Source: Flavobacterium sp. 140616W15
GTDB taxonomy: Bacteria; Bacteroidota; Bacteroidia; Flavobacteriales; Flavobacteriaceae
Direction: 5' to 3'
NCBI RefSeq assembly: GCF_003668995.1
Contig: NZ_CP033068.1
Coordinates: 4,092,001-4,156,000 of the forward strand
Length of the DNA: 64,000 nt
The notes beneath the pieces are model-generated. The model did no database searches and was not told where the DNA came from. It saw nothing but the letters and a program-made list of their open reading frames with translations. Both the position numbers and the translations under genes were made by a program. Shown here piece after piece: positions 43,724 to 52,997 of the stretch. Numbering within the stretch: position 1 is the first letter of the stretch; each line of letters begins with the position of its first letter.

Positions 43724-45151
43724 ATGACAGAAACAACAATACAGAAAAGTGTATTCTCACGAATTTTTTCAACAATAAAACAAGCAATCAAAGGAGATGA
43801 ATCTTTTGATTATACATCCGGCAGTATAAAAAAAGCAGTTATCCTTCTAGCTATTCCAATGGTATTGGAAATGCTTATGGAATCGGTTTTTGCATTAGTC
43901 GATTTATATTTTGTTGGCCACTTGGAGCATAGCAGTTTTGCTATTCAGGCAGTTGGACTAACAGAGTCGGTTATTACTATTGTTTACTCTATAGCAATCG
44001 GTATAAGTATGGCCGCAACAGCAGTTGTTGCTCGCCGTATAGGGGAGAAAGACCCAGTTGCCGCTGCAAAAGCAGGAATGCAAGCCATTATTATTGCTTT
44101 TGCAATCAATAGTGTAATTAGTGTTTTTGGTTTTATTTATGCCAAAGAGATCTTGTTACTTATGGGGGCTTCTGTAGAAGCTGCCGAATACGGTTATAGA
44201 TTTACTCAAATTATGATAGGCGGAAGTTTATGTGTGATGCTTTTGTTTCTTATCAACGGTATTTTCCGTGGGGCAGGAAATGCTGCTATAGCTATGAAAA
44301 GCCTTTGGATTGCTAATATTTGTAATATCATTTTGTGTCCTATTTTGATTAATGGATTTGGCCCAATCCCAGCTTTTGGGTTGGTAGGTGCAGCAATAGC
44401 AACAACTTCAGGAAGAAGTATTGGTGTGTTGTATCAATTGTACCACTTATTTAACGGAAAAGGCGTTTTAAAGATTATTTCATCTTATTTTATTCCTGAC
44501 TTTAAGCAAATTAAAGCTTTGGTTAAAATTGCTGCACCAGGAGTACTGCAATTTGTTATTGCATCATGTAGTTGGATTTTTCTTGCACAATTAGTTGCTA
44601 CAACAGGAGGAGACCACGGTTCTGCAGGGTATCAAACTGCATTGCGTATCATGATGTTTTTCATTCTCCCAGCATGGGGATTAAGTAATGCCGCAGCAAC
44701 TTTGGTTGGTCAAAATTTAGGTGCCAAACAAATTGAACGTGCCGAAAAATCTGTTTTAACGACTGCAAAATACAATGTTATTTTTATGGCAACAATAATG
44801 CTTATAACGTTCTTTTTTGCAAAATATATAGTTTCATTTTTCACCTATGATATTCTAATACAAAATATAGCTGTTGAAGCTTTACAGATTATGAGTTCTG
44901 GATATATTTTCTACGGAATCGGAATGGTATTAATAAATACTTTTAATGGGGCTGGAGATACCTGGACGCCTACATTGGTTAATTTTGTTGGATTCTGGTT
45001 GTTACAGATTCCATTAGCATATGTATTAGCGAAGCATTTTAAAATGGGACCAACAGGTGTATTTATTGCTATTCCAGTTGCAGAAACGGCTATCACTTTG
45101 GCAAGCATAGTATTGTACAAAAAAGGAAAATGGAAACGTATTCAGGTGTAA
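43724..45151 (+). CDS. MATE family efflux transporter
   Basis: A 475-residue pump with 12 membrane helices in two similar halves, exchanging cations or protons for drugs and other small molecules. The first half starts at about residue 40 with AVILLAIPMVLEMLMESVFA and contains DLYFVGHLEHSS. The second half holds LRIMMFFILPAWGLSNAAAT and NTFNGAGDTWTP. A soluble N-terminal arm of about 35 residues precedes the first helix. It is a single gene, and the 177-base spacer before it shows no promoter box I can trust. Confidence 0.93.
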   Translation: MTETTIQKSVFSRIFSTIKQAIKGDESFDYTSGSIKKAVILLAIPMVLEMLMESVFALVDLYFVGHLEHSSFAIQAVGLTESVITIVYSIAIGISMAATAVVARRIGEKDPVAAAKAGMQAIIIAFAINSVISVFGFIYAKEILLLMGASVEAAEYGYRFTQIMIGGSLCVMLLFLINGIFRGAGNAAIAMKSLWIANICNIILCPILINGFGPIPAFGLVGAAIATTSGRSIGVLYQLYHLFNGKGVLKIISSYFIPDFKQIKALVKIAAPGVLQFVIASCSWIFLAQLVATTGGDHGSAGYQTALRIMMFFILPAWGLSNAAATLVGQNLGAKQIERAEKSVLTTAKYNVIFMATIMLITFFFAKYIVSFFTYDILIQNIAVEALQIMSSGYIFYGIGMVLINTFNGAGDTWTPTLVNFVGFWLLQIPLAYVLAKHFKMGPTGVFIAIPVAETAITLASIVLYKKGKWKRIQV

Positions 45152-45221
45152 AATATAATTTGTACAATATTTCTTAAATATTCTCGTTGGAATAGACTAA
45201 TCAAATCAAAACTAAATTAGT

Positions 45222-45827
45222 ATGAAAACCAACATCAAAATTTCTGGAATTCTTAGTGCAATAGTATTATTTTGTCTTTTTGCATTTAAGCCATTTGAAG
45301 AGAAAAAAGTAATTGTAATTGACGCTGGTCACGGTGGTCATGATTTTGGAGTAAACATGCACGGTTTTCAGGAAAAAAACATTTCTGAAGCGATTGCTAA
45401 GAAAATCAAAGAATTTAATAAAGATAGTAATCTAGAAATTGTATTGCTTCGTGATGGAGATCATTTTATGGAATTGAGCGAAAGAGTTTCAATAATAAAT
45501 AATCATAATCCTGATTTGGTAATTTCATTACATGTTAATGCTTCAAAAAATGCCGATACAAATGGAGTTGAAGCCTATATTGCATCAAAGAAAGATTTTT
45601 ATAAAAAATCGAAAGAAACTGCTGAGAAGATAGTTAATGAGATTTCAGGAGAAAACCTTTTAAAAAGAAGCATAGGAGAAGCACCTTTTTATATTTTGAA
45701 AAATACCAATTGCCCAGCATTAGTATTAGAAATGGGATTTTTATCGAATAACAATGATAGAGAGTACCTTATTAGTGAGAATGGACAAAATGAAATTGCA
45801 ACTAAAATTTTAGAGTCAGTAAAATAA
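45222..45827 (+). CDS. N-acetylmuramoyl-L-alanine amidase (Amidase_3)
   Basis: A zinc enzyme that cuts the bond between muramic acid and the stem peptide. The 201 residues have an N-terminal signal or anchor (about residues 7-22), the first metal histidine in VIDAGHGGHDFG, a glutamate in GFQEKNIS, the second histidine in LVISLHVNAS and the catalytic glutamate in LVLEMGFLSN. The family and length fit AmiC-like catalytic domains. An activator of the EnvC type is encoded upstream at 39827. Its terminator is split by an insertion sequence. Confidence 0.93.
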   Translation: MKTNIKISGILSAIVLFCLFAFKPFEEKKVIVIDAGHGGHDFGVNMHGFQEKNISEAIAKKIKEFNKDSNLEIVLLRDGDHFMELSERVSIINNHNPDLVISLHVNASKNADTNGVEAYIASKKDFYKKSKETAEKIVNEISGENLLKRSIGEAPFYILKNTNCPALVLEMGFLSNNNDREYLISENGQNEIATKILESVK

Positions 45828-45866
45828 ACAATAATCATACAGCATAAAAAAGACCGTCTATTAGAC

Positions 45867-45904
45867 TGCCCCCAAAAAGTTAGACACTATTTGGGGGCAT
45901 TTTT
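45867..45904 (+). terminator. stem-loop with T run inside the left IS end
   Basis: TGCCCCCAAA and TTTGGGGGCA form a perfect 10-pair stem overlapping the left inverted repeat, followed by five T, ending right at the transposase ATG. It would stop transcription entering from outside, and as RNA it would also hide the start of the transposase gene. Confidence 0.75.
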
Positions 45905-46435
45905 ATGGAAAGAAAAGTCAAGTATGATTACGCATTCAAACTTGAATGTGTAAGGTTAGTTATCGAGAAAGGATACTCCAGTGAAGCGGTATCTAATGAA
46001 AAGAGTATTAGTGAGTCAAATATTCGTAGATGGGTTAGCTTTTACAGAGCATATGGAACAATCGGATTGTTACCACGGAAGAATCGTGTCTATTCCATTG
46101 ATTTTAAACAAAAAGTATTACTATCAATAGATAAGGATTTATTATCACTAAGGGAAGCTCGTTTAAAATTTAACATTCCCTCAGACTCAATTATTATCAG
46201 ATGGAAAAGAGATTTTGCTAACTTTGGTTTAGAGGGATTATCATCTAAACCTAAAGGAAGACCCAGATCTATGAATTTTAAGAGAAAACAGAGAAAAACA
46301 GACAAACCCTTAACTAGGGAAGAAGAACTTTTAAAGGAACTGGAGTATTTACGAGCTGAGAACGAAATTTTAAAAAAGTTCAACGCCTTAGTTCAAGCCG
46401 AACAAGCCAATCAAAACAAAAGGCTCAAACCATAA
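45905..46435 (+). CDS. IS3 transposase OrfA (helix-turn-helix protein)
   Basis: A 176-residue DNA-binding protein with two helix-turn-helix modules: residues about 8-45 (FKLECVRLVIEKGYSSEAVS) and about 60-105 (SLREARLKFNIPSDSIIIRW). A basic linker (KPKGRPRSMNFKRKQRK) and a C-terminal leucine-type coil (EELLKELEYLRAENEILKK) follow. This is the usual IS3/IS150 OrfA layout. Its stop and the OrfB start overlap as TAATG, so OrfB is probably made by restart instead of the frame slip common in IS3 elements. Confidence 0.93.
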   Translation: MERKVKYDYAFKLECVRLVIEKGYSSEAVSNEKSISESNIRRWVSFYRAYGTIGLLPRKNRVYSIDFKQKVLLSIDKDLLSLREARLKFNIPSDSIIIRWKRDFANFGLEGLSSKPKGRPRSMNFKRKQRKTDKPLTREEELLKELEYLRAENEILKKFNALVQAEQANQNKRLKP

Positions 46436-47268
46436 TGGAACTAAGGCATAAATATGATTTAGACCTCTTGCTAAATTGTACGAACATGGTTAGAAGTACT
46501 TATTATTACTATGAAAAAAGAAGTCAAGTAATTGATAAATACAAAGATGTTAAAGATTTGATTAAACAGATTTACAATCATCATAAGGGTAGATTAGGTT
46601 ACAGGCGTATTACTTTATTAATCAAGCAAAAAGGAATTTTAATTAATCACAAGACAGTGTTGCGATTGATGAAAATTTTAGGATTAAAAAGTTTAATCAG
46701 AATCAAGAAGTACAGATCATATAAAGGAGAACAAGGAAAGATAGCTCCTAATATATTGCAGCGCAATTTTAAGGCTGATAAACCCAATCAAAAATGGGCT
46801 ACCGATGTAACTGAGTTTAATATCTCAGGTAATAAATTGTACTTATCACCTATAATTGATCTTTTCAATGGGGAAATAATAAGTTATGATTTATCTGAAA
46901 GACCAAATTTTAATCAAATCACCAATATGCTTAAAAAGTCTTTTCGAAGAATATCAAATGATACTAATTTAATATTACACTCCGATCAAGGCTGGCAGTA
47001 TCAAATGAAGCGATATCATCAGCTTTTGAAGGAGAAAGGATTAGTGCAGAGTATGTCAAGAAAAGGAAACTGCTTAGACAATGCAGTTATAGAAAATTTC
47101 TTTGGCATATTAAAATCAGAACTATTTTATATTATGAAATTTAAAGACATAAATCATCTAAAAAAGGAAATTATAGAATATATAAAATATTACAATAATG
47201 AAAGAATCAAACTGAATTTAAAAGGAATGAGCCCGATACAATATCGAGCTCATCATTATCAAAATTAA
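46435..47268 (+). CDS. IS3 transposase OrfB (DDE integrase domain)
   Basis: The catalytic 277-residue part. After an HTH_21-like N-terminal region (GRLGYRRITLLIKQKG), the integrase core carries the DDE triad: Asp in WATDVTEFN, Asp in LHSDQGWQYQ and Glu in NCLDNAVIENFFGILK. All three residues are present, so the enzyme should be active. It starts within the stop of OrfA. The right inverted repeat follows about 10 bases after its stop. Confidence 0.95.
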   Translation: MELRHKYDLDLLLNCTNMVRSTYYYYEKRSQVIDKYKDVKDLIKQIYNHHKGRLGYRRITLLIKQKGILINHKTVLRLMKILGLKSLIRIKKYRSYKGEQGKIAPNILQRNFKADKPNQKWATDVTEFNISGNKLYLSPIIDLFNGEIISYDLSERPNFNQITNMLKKSFRRISNDTNLILHSDQGWQYQMKRYHQLLKEKGLVQSMSRKGNCLDNAVIENFFGILKSELFYIMKFKDINHLKKEIIEYIKYYNNERIKLNLKGMSPIQYRAHHYQN

Positions 47269-47368
47269 TTATAAATTTGTCTAAACTTTTGGGTGCAGTC
47301 TATATTGACGGTCTTTTTTTATAATATATTGAAAAGAAAAACATCTTTGTCAAAGATTAATCTATAGT

Positions 47369-48361
47369 TTAAACAAATTCATATCCAGAATATACATCCT
47401 GGATTTCGTTCATTACATTAAACAGTTCTTGAGGATCATCAATTGTAACTAGTTTTTGTTTGTATTCTTTAAAAGAGTGTATTCCTTTAAAGTAATTGGT
47501 ATAATGACGACGCATTTCTACAATTCCTAAGCGTTCTCCTTTCCATTCCATCGACCACGTAAGATGGTTTCTTGCGGCTTCTACGCGATCACCAACAGTT
47601 GGTGCGGGTAAATGCTCACCCGTTTCGAAAAAGTGCTTTATTTCGTTAAAAATCCAAGGATATCCAATTGCAGCACGACCAATCATAATACCGTCGATAC
47701 CGTATTCATTTTTAAATTTCAATGCTTTTTCTGGACTATCGATATCGCCATTTCCGAAGATAGGCATCGTAATTCTTGGGTTGTTTTTTACACGGGCAAT
47801 ATGTGACCAGTCTGAATGGCCTTTGTACATTTGAGCACGGGTTCTTGCATGAATCGTTAACGCTTGTACGCCAATATCCTGTAGACGTTCTGCTACTTCA
47901 TCGATGTTTATTGAGTTATCATCCCAACCTAAGCGGGTTTTTACAGTAACAGGTAAATTAGTACTATCAATGACTGCTTTGGTTAAACGTACCATTAAAT
48001 CAACGTCTTTTAGAACTCCTGCACCTGCACCTTTACAAACTACTTTTTTTACAGGACAACCAAAGTTGATATCGATTAAATCAGGATTTACGGTAGTAAC
48101 AATTTTTGATGACATTGCCATCGCTTCTTCGTCTCCACCAAAAATCTGAATTCCAACAGGACGTTCGTAATCAAAAATATCCAACTTCATTCTGCTTTTA
48201 ATTGCGTCACGAATTAATCCTTCCGAAGAAATAAATTCCGAATACATTAAATCTGCTCCATGTGCTTTACACAATCTACGGAACGGTGGATCACTCACAT
48301 CTTCCATAGGAGCGAGTAGTAAAGGAAATTCAGGTAATTCTATGTTGCCAATCTTGACCAT
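47369..48361 (-). CDS. dusB: tRNA-dihydrouridine synthase
   Basis: An FMN-dependent enzyme that reduces uridine in tRNA. The ATG at 48361 (MVKIGNIELPEFPLLLAPM) is the family start; a longer frame to 48445 adds unlikely residues. The 330-residue protein has the barrel opening APMEDVSDPPFRRLC, the active cysteine in GCPVKKVVCKGAGAG, and the FMN-phosphate region with NGDIDSPEKAL and GRAAIGYPWIF. It is a single minus-strand gene between the IS element and the pigment cluster. Being Bacteroidota DusB-like is likely but the subclass is not certain. Confidence 0.93.
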   Translation of the reverse strand: MVKIGNIELPEFPLLLAPMEDVSDPPFRRLCKAHGADLMYSEFISSEGLIRDAIKSRMKLDIFDYERPVGIQIFGGDEEAMAMSSKIVTTVNPDLIDINFGCPVKKVVCKGAGAGVLKDVDLMVRLTKAVIDSTNLPVTVKTRLGWDDNSINIDEVAERLQDIGVQALTIHARTRAQMYKGHSDWSHIARVKNNPRITMPIFGNGDIDSPEKALKFKNEYGIDGIMIGRAAIGYPWIFNEIKHFFETGEHLPAPTVGDRVEAARNHLTWSMEWKGERLGIVEMRRHYTNYFKGIHSFKEYKQKLVTIDDPQELFNVMNEIQDVYSGYEFV

Positions 48362-48418
48362 CTTCAATATTTTTTGCAAAATTACAACATTTAGTTCAAT
48401 TTGTACCAAATTGAGGTT

Positions 48419-48491
48419 CAAAGGTTCACAGATACAAAGGTTCACAGTTTTTTGACTTCCATATGTAAACCTTTGTCCCTCTGAACCTTTG
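48419..48491. repeat. imperfect inverted repeat of AAAGGTTCA words
   Basis: CAAAGGTTCACAGATACAAA plus GGTT and the reverse complement of 48468-48491 match at about 21 of 24 bases. Inside each arm the word CAAAGGTT is itself repeated. It fills the 149-base spacer between dusB and the ligase gene and could form a stem-loop at the end of the cluster transcript. Confidence 0.7.
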
Positions 48492-48510
48492 CACCTTCTT
48501 TAAACCTTTC

Positions 48511-49803
48511 TTAAGAATCTCTGTTGTCAAAAAAACGAATTGGTTTACGACTCAATGGATTAAAAACCAATGAATTTAATATTTCTCTAGAAGTATATTC
48601 TATTTTTGGAGTTACTCTTAATTTGGCTCTAAAGTGATCTTTGATTGCATGTAATAATTCATCCGATTGATTTTTTACAGCAATCTTAATTAGGATTTCG
48701 TCAGTACCTAAATCATTGGTGGATATCTCAATGATGTGATTTTCGATAGCATCAAAATCACTTAAAACATCATTCATTGCAGGTGGATAAAGGGTTGTTC
48801 CTTTGTATTTTATCATTTGCTTTTTGCGCCCGATAACTGGACCTACACGCAACGTGTTTCTTCCACAAGCGCAAGGAGTGTCGTGTAATTGAACGATATC
48901 CCCAGTTTTAAAACGTAATAAAGGCATGGCTTCGATTCCTAAAGTGGTAAAGGTAAGTTCACCAACTTCGCCATTCTTTACTCGATTGTTGTTTTCATCT
49001 AGAACTTCTACAATAATTAATTCGGGATGATGATGTCCTCCATTTCCATGCTCACATTCGGTAAAAGCAGTGCTCATTTCGGTTGAAGCATAAGTCGAGA
49101 ACAATTTGATGTTCCATTTGTCAGTGATTTTTTTAGATAAAATATTCATCGAAAAATCCTGATTTCTTAATGATTCACCAATACAGATTGCACCTTTTAT
49201 GCTCGAATTATTATAATCGATATTATGATTTTCGGCATATTCGATTAGTTTTAACAAAAATGAAGGAACGGTTATTAAATAAGACGGATTGTATTTTAAG
49301 ATGGAGTCCCATTGTAATTCGGGGATTCCTGCCCCAACACGAATTACACCCACTTTTAATTTTCGCAATCCCAAAAAGTAAGCTAATCCGGCCATGAATT
49401 TACGGTCAATTGTGGTCATGAGCTGTACAATATCGCCTTCTTTAATTCCTGCACAATCAAAAGAAATAGCCTCATTATAAGCCAATCTGTCTAAATCGGC
49501 ATCGGTTAAACCAAACGTTACAGGATCACCTAAAGTCCCTGAAGTAGTTGCGAAATCGATGATTTTAGAAACTGGAACACACAGAAAATCATCATTATTG
49601 TTTTGAAGGTCTTCTTTAGTGGTAACTGGTAAAAGCTGAAGATCTTCTAGAGTTTTAATAGCAGAAATATCAATTTTTTTCTTTTCGAAAAGGTCTTTAT
49701 AAAAAGGAGATTTCTGACTGATGTAAGTCAAAAGTTCAGTTAATTTTTTCTCTTGAAAAATTTTAATTTCTTCTAAAGAACCTTTTTCTATTTCTGGGAT
49801 CAT
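48511..49803 (-). CDS. phenylacetate-CoA ligase-like adenylating enzyme (CapK/PaaK type)
   Basis: A 430-residue member of the ANL superfamily, activating a carboxylic acid with ATP. The adenylate region is seen in the segment FATTSGTLGDPVTFGLT, then FSTYASTEMSTAFTECE, and the C-terminal lid starts near LRFKTGDIVQLHDTPCACGR. It ends the minus-strand pigment cluster and overlaps the acyltransferase-like gene by four bases (ATGA). In aryl-polyene-type clusters such enzymes can prime or attach the acyl chain. The real substrate is not known from sequence; aromatic or fatty acids are both possible. Confidence 0.87.
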   Translation of the reverse strand: MIPEIEKGSLEEIKIFQEKKLTELLTYISQKSPFYKDLFEKKKIDISAIKTLEDLQLLPVTTKEDLQNNNDDFLCVPVSKIIDFATTSGTLGDPVTFGLTDADLDRLAYNEAISFDCAGIKEGDIVQLMTTIDRKFMAGLAYFLGLRKLKVGVIRVGAGIPELQWDSILKYNPSYLITVPSFLLKLIEYAENHNIDYNNSSIKGAICIGESLRNQDFSMNILSKKITDKWNIKLFSTYASTEMSTAFTECEHGNGGHHHPELIIVEVLDENNNRVKNGEVGELTFTTLGIEAMPLLRFKTGDIVQLHDTPCACGRNTLRVGPVIGRKKQMIKYKGTTLYPPAMNDVLSDFDAIENHIIEISTNDLGTDEILIKIAVKNQSDELLHAIKDHFRAKLRVTPKIEYTSREILNSLVFNPLSRKPIRFFDNRDS

Positions 49804-51470
49804 CTTAACTTGCTTTTGATTTTTTTAATATATTTTTCGACTTTCTGTTTCTCAGGAAGTGTTGTAATTTCTTTTGTTAGTGCTTTTTGAAAGTGCTTTT
49901 GTGCCAAAGCATATTCTTTTTTCTGATAAAAATACAATCCCACTTTATAATAAACTATCCAGTAATCAGGGTTTAAGGATTGATATTCCTGAATAAATTC
50001 AGTAGAAATTGTGGACTTATTTTTTAGATAAACATCTATTTCATGGTCCTCAATTCTGAATTTTTGATAATTTTTAAATTCGGTTGTTGACAAAAAAGGA
50101 TCTTTAGAAATATTTAATTTACTTTCAGACAAAGATACAATTGTATCGGTTTGTTCACGATTTTTAAATATTTTATTCAAGTCATAACAAACGAATTCGC
50201 CCAGTTGATAAGGATTGGCAGATATCCAAACTAATTTTTCTTCGGGTTTAAAAATTATACCGTGATGAGCCATTAATTGATTTAGAGATTTTTCGTTACC
50301 ATAGCCCAATTTTATATTCTCTAAACCTTCTTTATTTCTAAGTATTTCAGATGCTTTTTCAGGGTTTATTTTTGGAGTTTCTTCAAAAAGTTCAAGCATT
50401 CTATCATATCTATATTTTGAATGACTGTTGAGAATTTGTTTTTTATTTCGGTTGTCATCTTTTAAAGCTTCACTTTGGAAATGATTTGAACAAATAAGCT
50501 GATTGTTATTTGGGACCTCATACACTCCAAATTTGTTTGGAGATACTTCTATTAAAACGGCTTTATTGTCATTGGCGCTTCCCACCATTATTGATTCTGA
50601 AACAAAAACGGTTGTTTTTTTTGCAATAGCAATAGCTTGATCGATATTGGTTGCATATTGCAGAATTTGGCGAGTGAGAATAGAAATTGGAGTTTTTGCA
50701 ATCAGCGGAATTTTAGATTTTCCAGCGTTTATGGTTACTGTTAATCCTTCCTGATTCATTCCTGAAACAGCTCCAATCATTCCTGGCCAGGTTACCATCA
50801 TAAATGGATGGCCCGTTTTTGGTTTTATAAAAGCTACTATTTTGTCTTTCGCGAAAGCATCATTTACATAAAAATCAAAATTGCGCCCAAGGATTAAATT
50901 GCCATCTTCTGATTTTTCTCCCCATGCTGCAAATGAAGAACAGCCTACCAATGCCAAATCTTGTAGTGCATGTCCGATATCATGTGCTGCATGTAAATAC
51001 AAATTGCGTAAATATTGTGATGCGATTGCATCGTAATCATGAGATGTATATTGAGAAACACCATAAATTTCGGTTTGATATTCTTCGGGAACATTGAGAT
51101 ATAACTTCCTGTTGTACCATTTTAAAAAGTTTCGAAGTATATTTTGTTTAAACTTTGATGGGACTATATCTTTAATTTTAGAGAAAAATATACGTTCCTG
51201 TTTTTTTAAGAGAGAGTCGGTTAATGCTCCTGAATTAAGGCCAATTTGATAAGCATCTCCTTCTACATAGAGCTCCCAAAGACCTTGTTTGTTTTTTAAG
51301 AAGAAATTGTTTCCTGATGAAAATACTGAATCGGATTGTTTTTTTACAATAGGTAAAATAGTATCATAATCTGAAATTTTGGGCTGATGATGCATTGATT
51401 TTGAAGTACCACATGATAGGCACACCAACAAAAAACCGATTAGTAAGACAACCAGAATTCGTTTTTTCAT
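49800..51470 (-). CDS. C45-type acyltransferase/hydrolase lipoprotein with C-terminal TPR
   Basis: A 556-residue lipoprotein with signal MKKRILVVLLIGFLLVCLSC; this ATG is preferred to a TTG two codons earlier. The central Ntn-hydrolase domain resembles the acyl-CoA:6-aminopenicillanate acyltransferase (C45) group, with the presumed nucleophile cysteine in LVGCSSFAAW and NLILGRNFDFY after it. A TPR pair lies in the last 60 residues. It could transfer or remove the acyl group of the polyene product outside the inner membrane. It sits tightly between the ligase and desaturase-like genes. Confidence 0.82.
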   Translation of the reverse strand: MKKRILVVLLIGFLLVCLSCGTSKSMHHQPKISDYDTILPIVKKQSDSVFSSGNNFFLKNKQGLWELYVEGDAYQIGLNSGALTDSLLKKQERIFFSKIKDIVPSKFKQNILRNFLKWYNRKLYLNVPEEYQTEIYGVSQYTSHDYDAIASQYLRNLYLHAAHDIGHALQDLALVGCSSFAAWGEKSEDGNLILGRNFDFYVNDAFAKDKIVAFIKPKTGHPFMMVTWPGMIGAVSGMNQEGLTVTINAGKSKIPLIAKTPISILTRQILQYATNIDQAIAIAKKTTVFVSESIMVGSANDNKAVLIEVSPNKFGVYEVPNNNQLICSNHFQSEALKDDNRNKKQILNSHSKYRYDRMLELFEETPKINPEKASEILRNKEGLENIKLGYGNEKSLNQLMAHHGIIFKPEEKLVWISANPYQLGEFVCYDLNKIFKNREQTDTIVSLSESKLNISKDPFLSTTEFKNYQKFRIEDHEIDVYLKNKSTISTEFIQEYQSLNPDYWIVYYKVGLYFYQKKEYALAQKHFQKALTKEITTLPEKQKVEKYIKKIKSKLR

Positions 51471-51478
51471 AATCAAAT

Positions 51479-52996
51479 TTATTCAGAGGCCTGATTGATT
51501 TTAGTTACTAGATATTCTTTTCCAACTATTTCTGAGCATGTAATAACAGCGCCTATAGTAACTCCTAACACACCATGCATATTAATACTTTGTCCCGTTA
51601 AATATAGGTTATTAAGTTTAGTTTTGGAAGGAATAAATGACTTCATCGGATTATTGGAGTCTTTTATATAACCATACATATTGCCATTATGACCACCAAT
51701 ATAATCACGATAAGAGAGTGGACTCGATGTATGCATTGATTGAATACAATCTTTTATTCCAGGGAATTTTATCTCTATCTCGTTTAAAAATTTAGTCGCT
51801 TTACGAGTTTTAAATTCATCATAACTTTCACCACGATTATTTTTTTCTGCAGTGGTATTAAATGTATTCGCCCATGGTAATAAATCATCGAATTTCATGT
51901 AGGTAATAAAAGTCATTCCATCAGCCCATTCTTCTTTTTCCTTGGATGCATTCATTGAGGCCATATATGTTTTTGGCCATGTATTTTCATCATATTCATG
52001 TGCAGTCCAAACTTCATTACTGTTTTTAAAATGGTAGTAGTTATGATTGATGTATTTGAATGTTTTGGGTTTAAAAACCAAGTAGAGGCTAAACGCTGAT
52101 AGTACTCCTTCGAGACTTTGAATGCGATTGTAAAATGATTTTCTAAAATTTTCCTCACCAACCATTTTTAAAGTGGTTTTGGGTTCAATGTTAGAAATGA
52201 AATAAGTTGCTGAAACTTCGCTTCCATCTTTCATTTTAACTGAGGTTACATCATTATTTTTGGTGTTAAAATGAATTACTTCTTTGTATTTATGAACTTC
52301 TCCACCGTGTTTTTTTAATTGTTTGATGAGTTGTTTTGTAATTTGGCTTCCTCCATTTATACATCGCCAAGAGCTTTCTATATAGGAGTTTACAACTAAG
52401 GCATGTACATAAAAAGGAGATTTGTCTTCTATACCAGCATATAAAAAATTAGAACCTGCAAGTACAGCTCTTAATTGTTTATTCTCAGTTATGGAATCAA
52501 TAGTTTGTTTGGCATTTAAAGTTAAGATATCGGTATCATATTTTCCTTCCCAGCACAAATTGTATAAGGGAAACAAATCGCAGGTTTCTTTTACTTTTTT
52601 GCAATAATTTTCTATTGCTTCTTTTTCTTCTGGAAAATGTTTTAATAATTGATTAACGAAGTTTTTATATCCCTGTGCATGTGGATATTCTTTGTTTTCA
52701 TTTTCAAAAGATATGATATCAAAACCATCTTCATCCATTTTTTTTAATTTCAAATGATCTATAATTCCTAGATATTTGAAATATTTATGCAAGTTTTGTC
52801 CTTCACTCAATCCTCCTATATAATGGATTCCTGTGTCAAAAATAGTTTTATCTCTTACAAAAGTCTGAAGGTTTCCGCCAAACTGATTATTTTTTTCAAG
52901 TACACAAACGCTATATCCTTCTTTAGCAAGAATGATAGCCGAAACGAGACCACCTAAACCGCTCCCAACGATGACAACATCATAACGTTCTTTCAT
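51479..52996 (-). CDS. FAD-dependent oxidoreductase, phytoene desaturase-like
   Basis: A 505-residue flavoprotein starting with the dinucleotide fold VVIVGSGLGGLVSAIILA and EKNNQFGGNLQTF. Near the C-terminus is LNNLYLTGQSINMHGVLG, which contacts FAD. It belongs to the phytoene desaturase/CrtI-type family. No carotenoid genes are near, so it more likely acts on the polyene or its aromatic head in the flexirubin-type pathway. It follows the MMPL gene by one base and precedes the C45-type gene by eight bases, so it is co-transcribed. Confidence 0.86.
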   Translation of the reverse strand: MKERYDVVIVGSGLGGLVSAIILAKEGYSVCVLEKNNQFGGNLQTFVRDKTIFDTGIHYIGGLSEGQNLHKYFKYLGIIDHLKLKKMDEDGFDIISFENENKEYPHAQGYKNFVNQLLKHFPEEKEAIENYCKKVKETCDLFPLYNLCWEGKYDTDILTLNAKQTIDSITENKQLRAVLAGSNFLYAGIEDKSPFYVHALVVNSYIESSWRCINGGSQITKQLIKQLKKHGGEVHKYKEVIHFNTKNNDVTSVKMKDGSEVSATYFISNIEPKTTLKMVGEENFRKSFYNRIQSLEGVLSAFSLYLVFKPKTFKYINHNYYHFKNSNEVWTAHEYDENTWPKTYMASMNASKEKEEWADGMTFITYMKFDDLLPWANTFNTTAEKNNRGESYDEFKTRKATKFLNEIEIKFPGIKDCIQSMHTSSPLSYRDYIGGHNGNMYGYIKDSNNPMKSFIPSKTKLNNLYLTGQSINMHGVLGVTIGAVITCSEIVGKEYLVTKINQASE

Positions 52997-52997
52997 G

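Larger units (their letters stand above)
45862..47302 (+). mobile_element. IS3-family insertion sequence (about 1.44 kb, complete)
   Basis: The ends are inverted repeats: TAGACTGCCCCCAAAAAGTT at the left and, read on the opposite strand, TAGACTGCACCCAAAAGTTT at the right. They are flanked by the 3-base duplication TAT (45859-45861 and 47303-47305). Inside are two transposase genes in the OrfA/OrfB order of the IS3 family. Both ends and both genes are whole, so the element may still be able to move. Confidence 0.93.
45846..47320 (+). terminator. amidase terminator hairpin split by the insertion sequence
   Basis: Left half: an A run and GACCGTC (45852-45858). Right half: GACGGTC (47307-47313) and seven T. 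Removing the element and one copy of TAT leaves GACCGTC-TATT-GACGGTC between A and T runs, a perfect terminator. Confidence 0.85.
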
